DNA of 64,000 nucleotides from Microbacterium sp. USTB-Y (GTDB taxonomy: Bacteria; Actinomycetota; Actinomycetes; Actinomycetales; Microbacteriaceae), in contig NZ_JAGMTU010000001.1 of NCBI RefSeq assembly GCF_023703415.1, positions 434,001 to 498,000 of the forward strand, written 5' to 3'. Made by a program: the position numbers and the translations under genes. Position 1 is the stretch's first letter. Each line of letters starts with the position of its first letter. The notes under the pieces are model-generated. The model was not told the origin of the DNA and ran no database searches. It saw nothing but the letters and a program-made list of their open reading frames with translations. Below, in pieces: positions 63,578 through 64,000 of this stretch.

Positions 63578-64000
63578 TCAGCGCCACCAGGTGTCGTCGG
63601 GGGTGACCGGCTGACGGCGCTTGTGCGAGGTCGCGAGGTAGCGCGCCTCGATGCGCTGCGCCACGTCGGCGGCGATCTCTCGCCCCTCCAGGAAGTCGTC
63701 GATCTGCTCGTAGGTCAGTCCCAGCTCGTCCTCGTCGGCGCGGCCCGGCGTCCCGTCGAGGAGGTCGGCGGTGGGCACCTTGTAGGCCAGGCGGTCCGGG
63801 GCGCCGAGCGCGAGCAGCAGGGCCCTGCCCTGCCTCTTGGTCAGTCCGGCGAGCGGCGTGAGGTCGCATGCGCCGTCGCCGAACTTCGTGAAGAACCCGG
63901 TCACCGCCTCGGCGGCGTGGTCCGTGCCGATCACGAGCAGGCCGCGCTGCCCGGCGATCGCGTACTGGGTGACCATCCGCAGGCGCGCCTTGATGTTGCC
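63578..64000 (-). CDS. nadE: NH3-dependent NAD synthetase, N-terminus beyond window
   Basis: This is the C-terminal 140 residues of an ammonia-dependent NadE (deamido-NAD to NAD). The frame remains open to the window end and reads [17 protein letters not shown], matching the family's segment after the ATP-binding domain. Also visible are [31 protein letters not shown] (deamido-NAD binding) and [19 protein letters not shown] at the end. The SGGxDS ATP motif would lie outside the window. Confidence 0.95.
   Translation of the reverse strand, partial: GNIKARLRMVTQYAIAGQRGLLVIGTDHAAEAVTGFFTKFGDGACDLTPLAGLTKRQGRALLLALGAPDRLAYKVPTADLLDGTPGRADEDELGLTYEQIDDFLEGREIAADVAQRIEARYLATSHKRRQPVTPDDTWWR

Overview
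The window is chromosomal DNA of a high-GC Gram-positive actinobacterium, most likely Microbacteriaceae and close to Microbacterium. The evidence is the very GC-rich coding sequence, a 13E12-type DUF222/HNH gene, the 32-residue basic ribosomal protein bS22, an LAxTG cell-wall anchor, and many genes whose -10 box (TANNNT) lies exactly 6 nt before the start codon, the geometry of leaderless actinobacterial mRNAs. No rRNA, tRNA, CRISPR array, prophage or insertion sequence was seen. Gene density is normal, and 57 coding sequences are supported, including two cut by the window edges.

Layout. 1-5.7 kb: DNA repair (C-terminal part of Lhr helicase, an EI24 membrane protein, Nei glycosylase). 6-11.6 kb: hexapeptide acyltransferase-like protein, LysR-type ligand domain without a DNA-binding domain, a ClpC/ClpB-type ATPase, a glutamine amidotransferase. 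11.7-15.7 kb: a LacI regulator and a secreted, sortase-anchored lectin/propeller protein, with a candidate operator in the promoter between them. 15.9-18.8 kb: PurU, nitronate monooxygenase, an EamA exporter. 18.9-26.8 kb: a phosphonate uptake and catabolism operon (PhnD, PhnC, fused PhnE, FAD oxidoreductase, PhnX-like hydrolase, alcohol dehydrogenase), divergent from a GntR/UTRA regulator. 26.8-27.9 kb: an EamA transporter behind a ykkC-family riboswitch. 28-32.5 kb: DUF222/HNH gene and a kynurenine operon in which an amidohydrolase sits where the formamidase is expected. 32.5-36.8 kb: histidine phosphatase, DUF5684 membrane protein, AspS, GNAT, a hypothetical. 37-41 kb: a four-gene ABC importer with a PHO-box-like site. 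41-45 kb: an MprF-like aminoacyl-phosphatidylglycerol synthase with a membrane esterase. 45-48.7 kb: amino-acid ABC importer, Dabb protein, glutaredoxin, rhodanese. 48.8-57.6 kb: bS22, small HTH protein, ArsR regulator, TrkH/TrkA potassium uptake, an ABC exporter, ProC, a CDF metal transporter, a DUF1023 hydrolase. 57.8-64 kb: TadA, Upp, GNAT, a large RecB-like/RNase H/helicase protein, and the C-terminal part of NadE.

How it fits together. The phosphonate operon and the importer at 37 kb both carry GTTCA-type 11-nt direct repeats like the PhoP boxes of Streptomyces, so the window may hold two parts of one phosphate-starvation regulon. Because a FAD oxidoreductase is present and no PhnW transaminase is visible, the catabolic route is probably oxidative deamination of an aminoalkylphosphonate to phosphonoacetaldehyde, then C-P cleavage by the PhnX-like enzyme and oxidation or reduction of the aldehyde by the dehydrogenase. 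Most steps of this operon are translationally coupled by ATGA overlaps.

The non-coding DNA is unusual. Many intergenic gaps hold long, often perfect, inverted repeats. One nested-palindrome element occurs three times, and in one case its terminal arm supplies the stop codon of the upstream gene. The word GGATCC is strongly over-represented in all three codon phases and outside genes.
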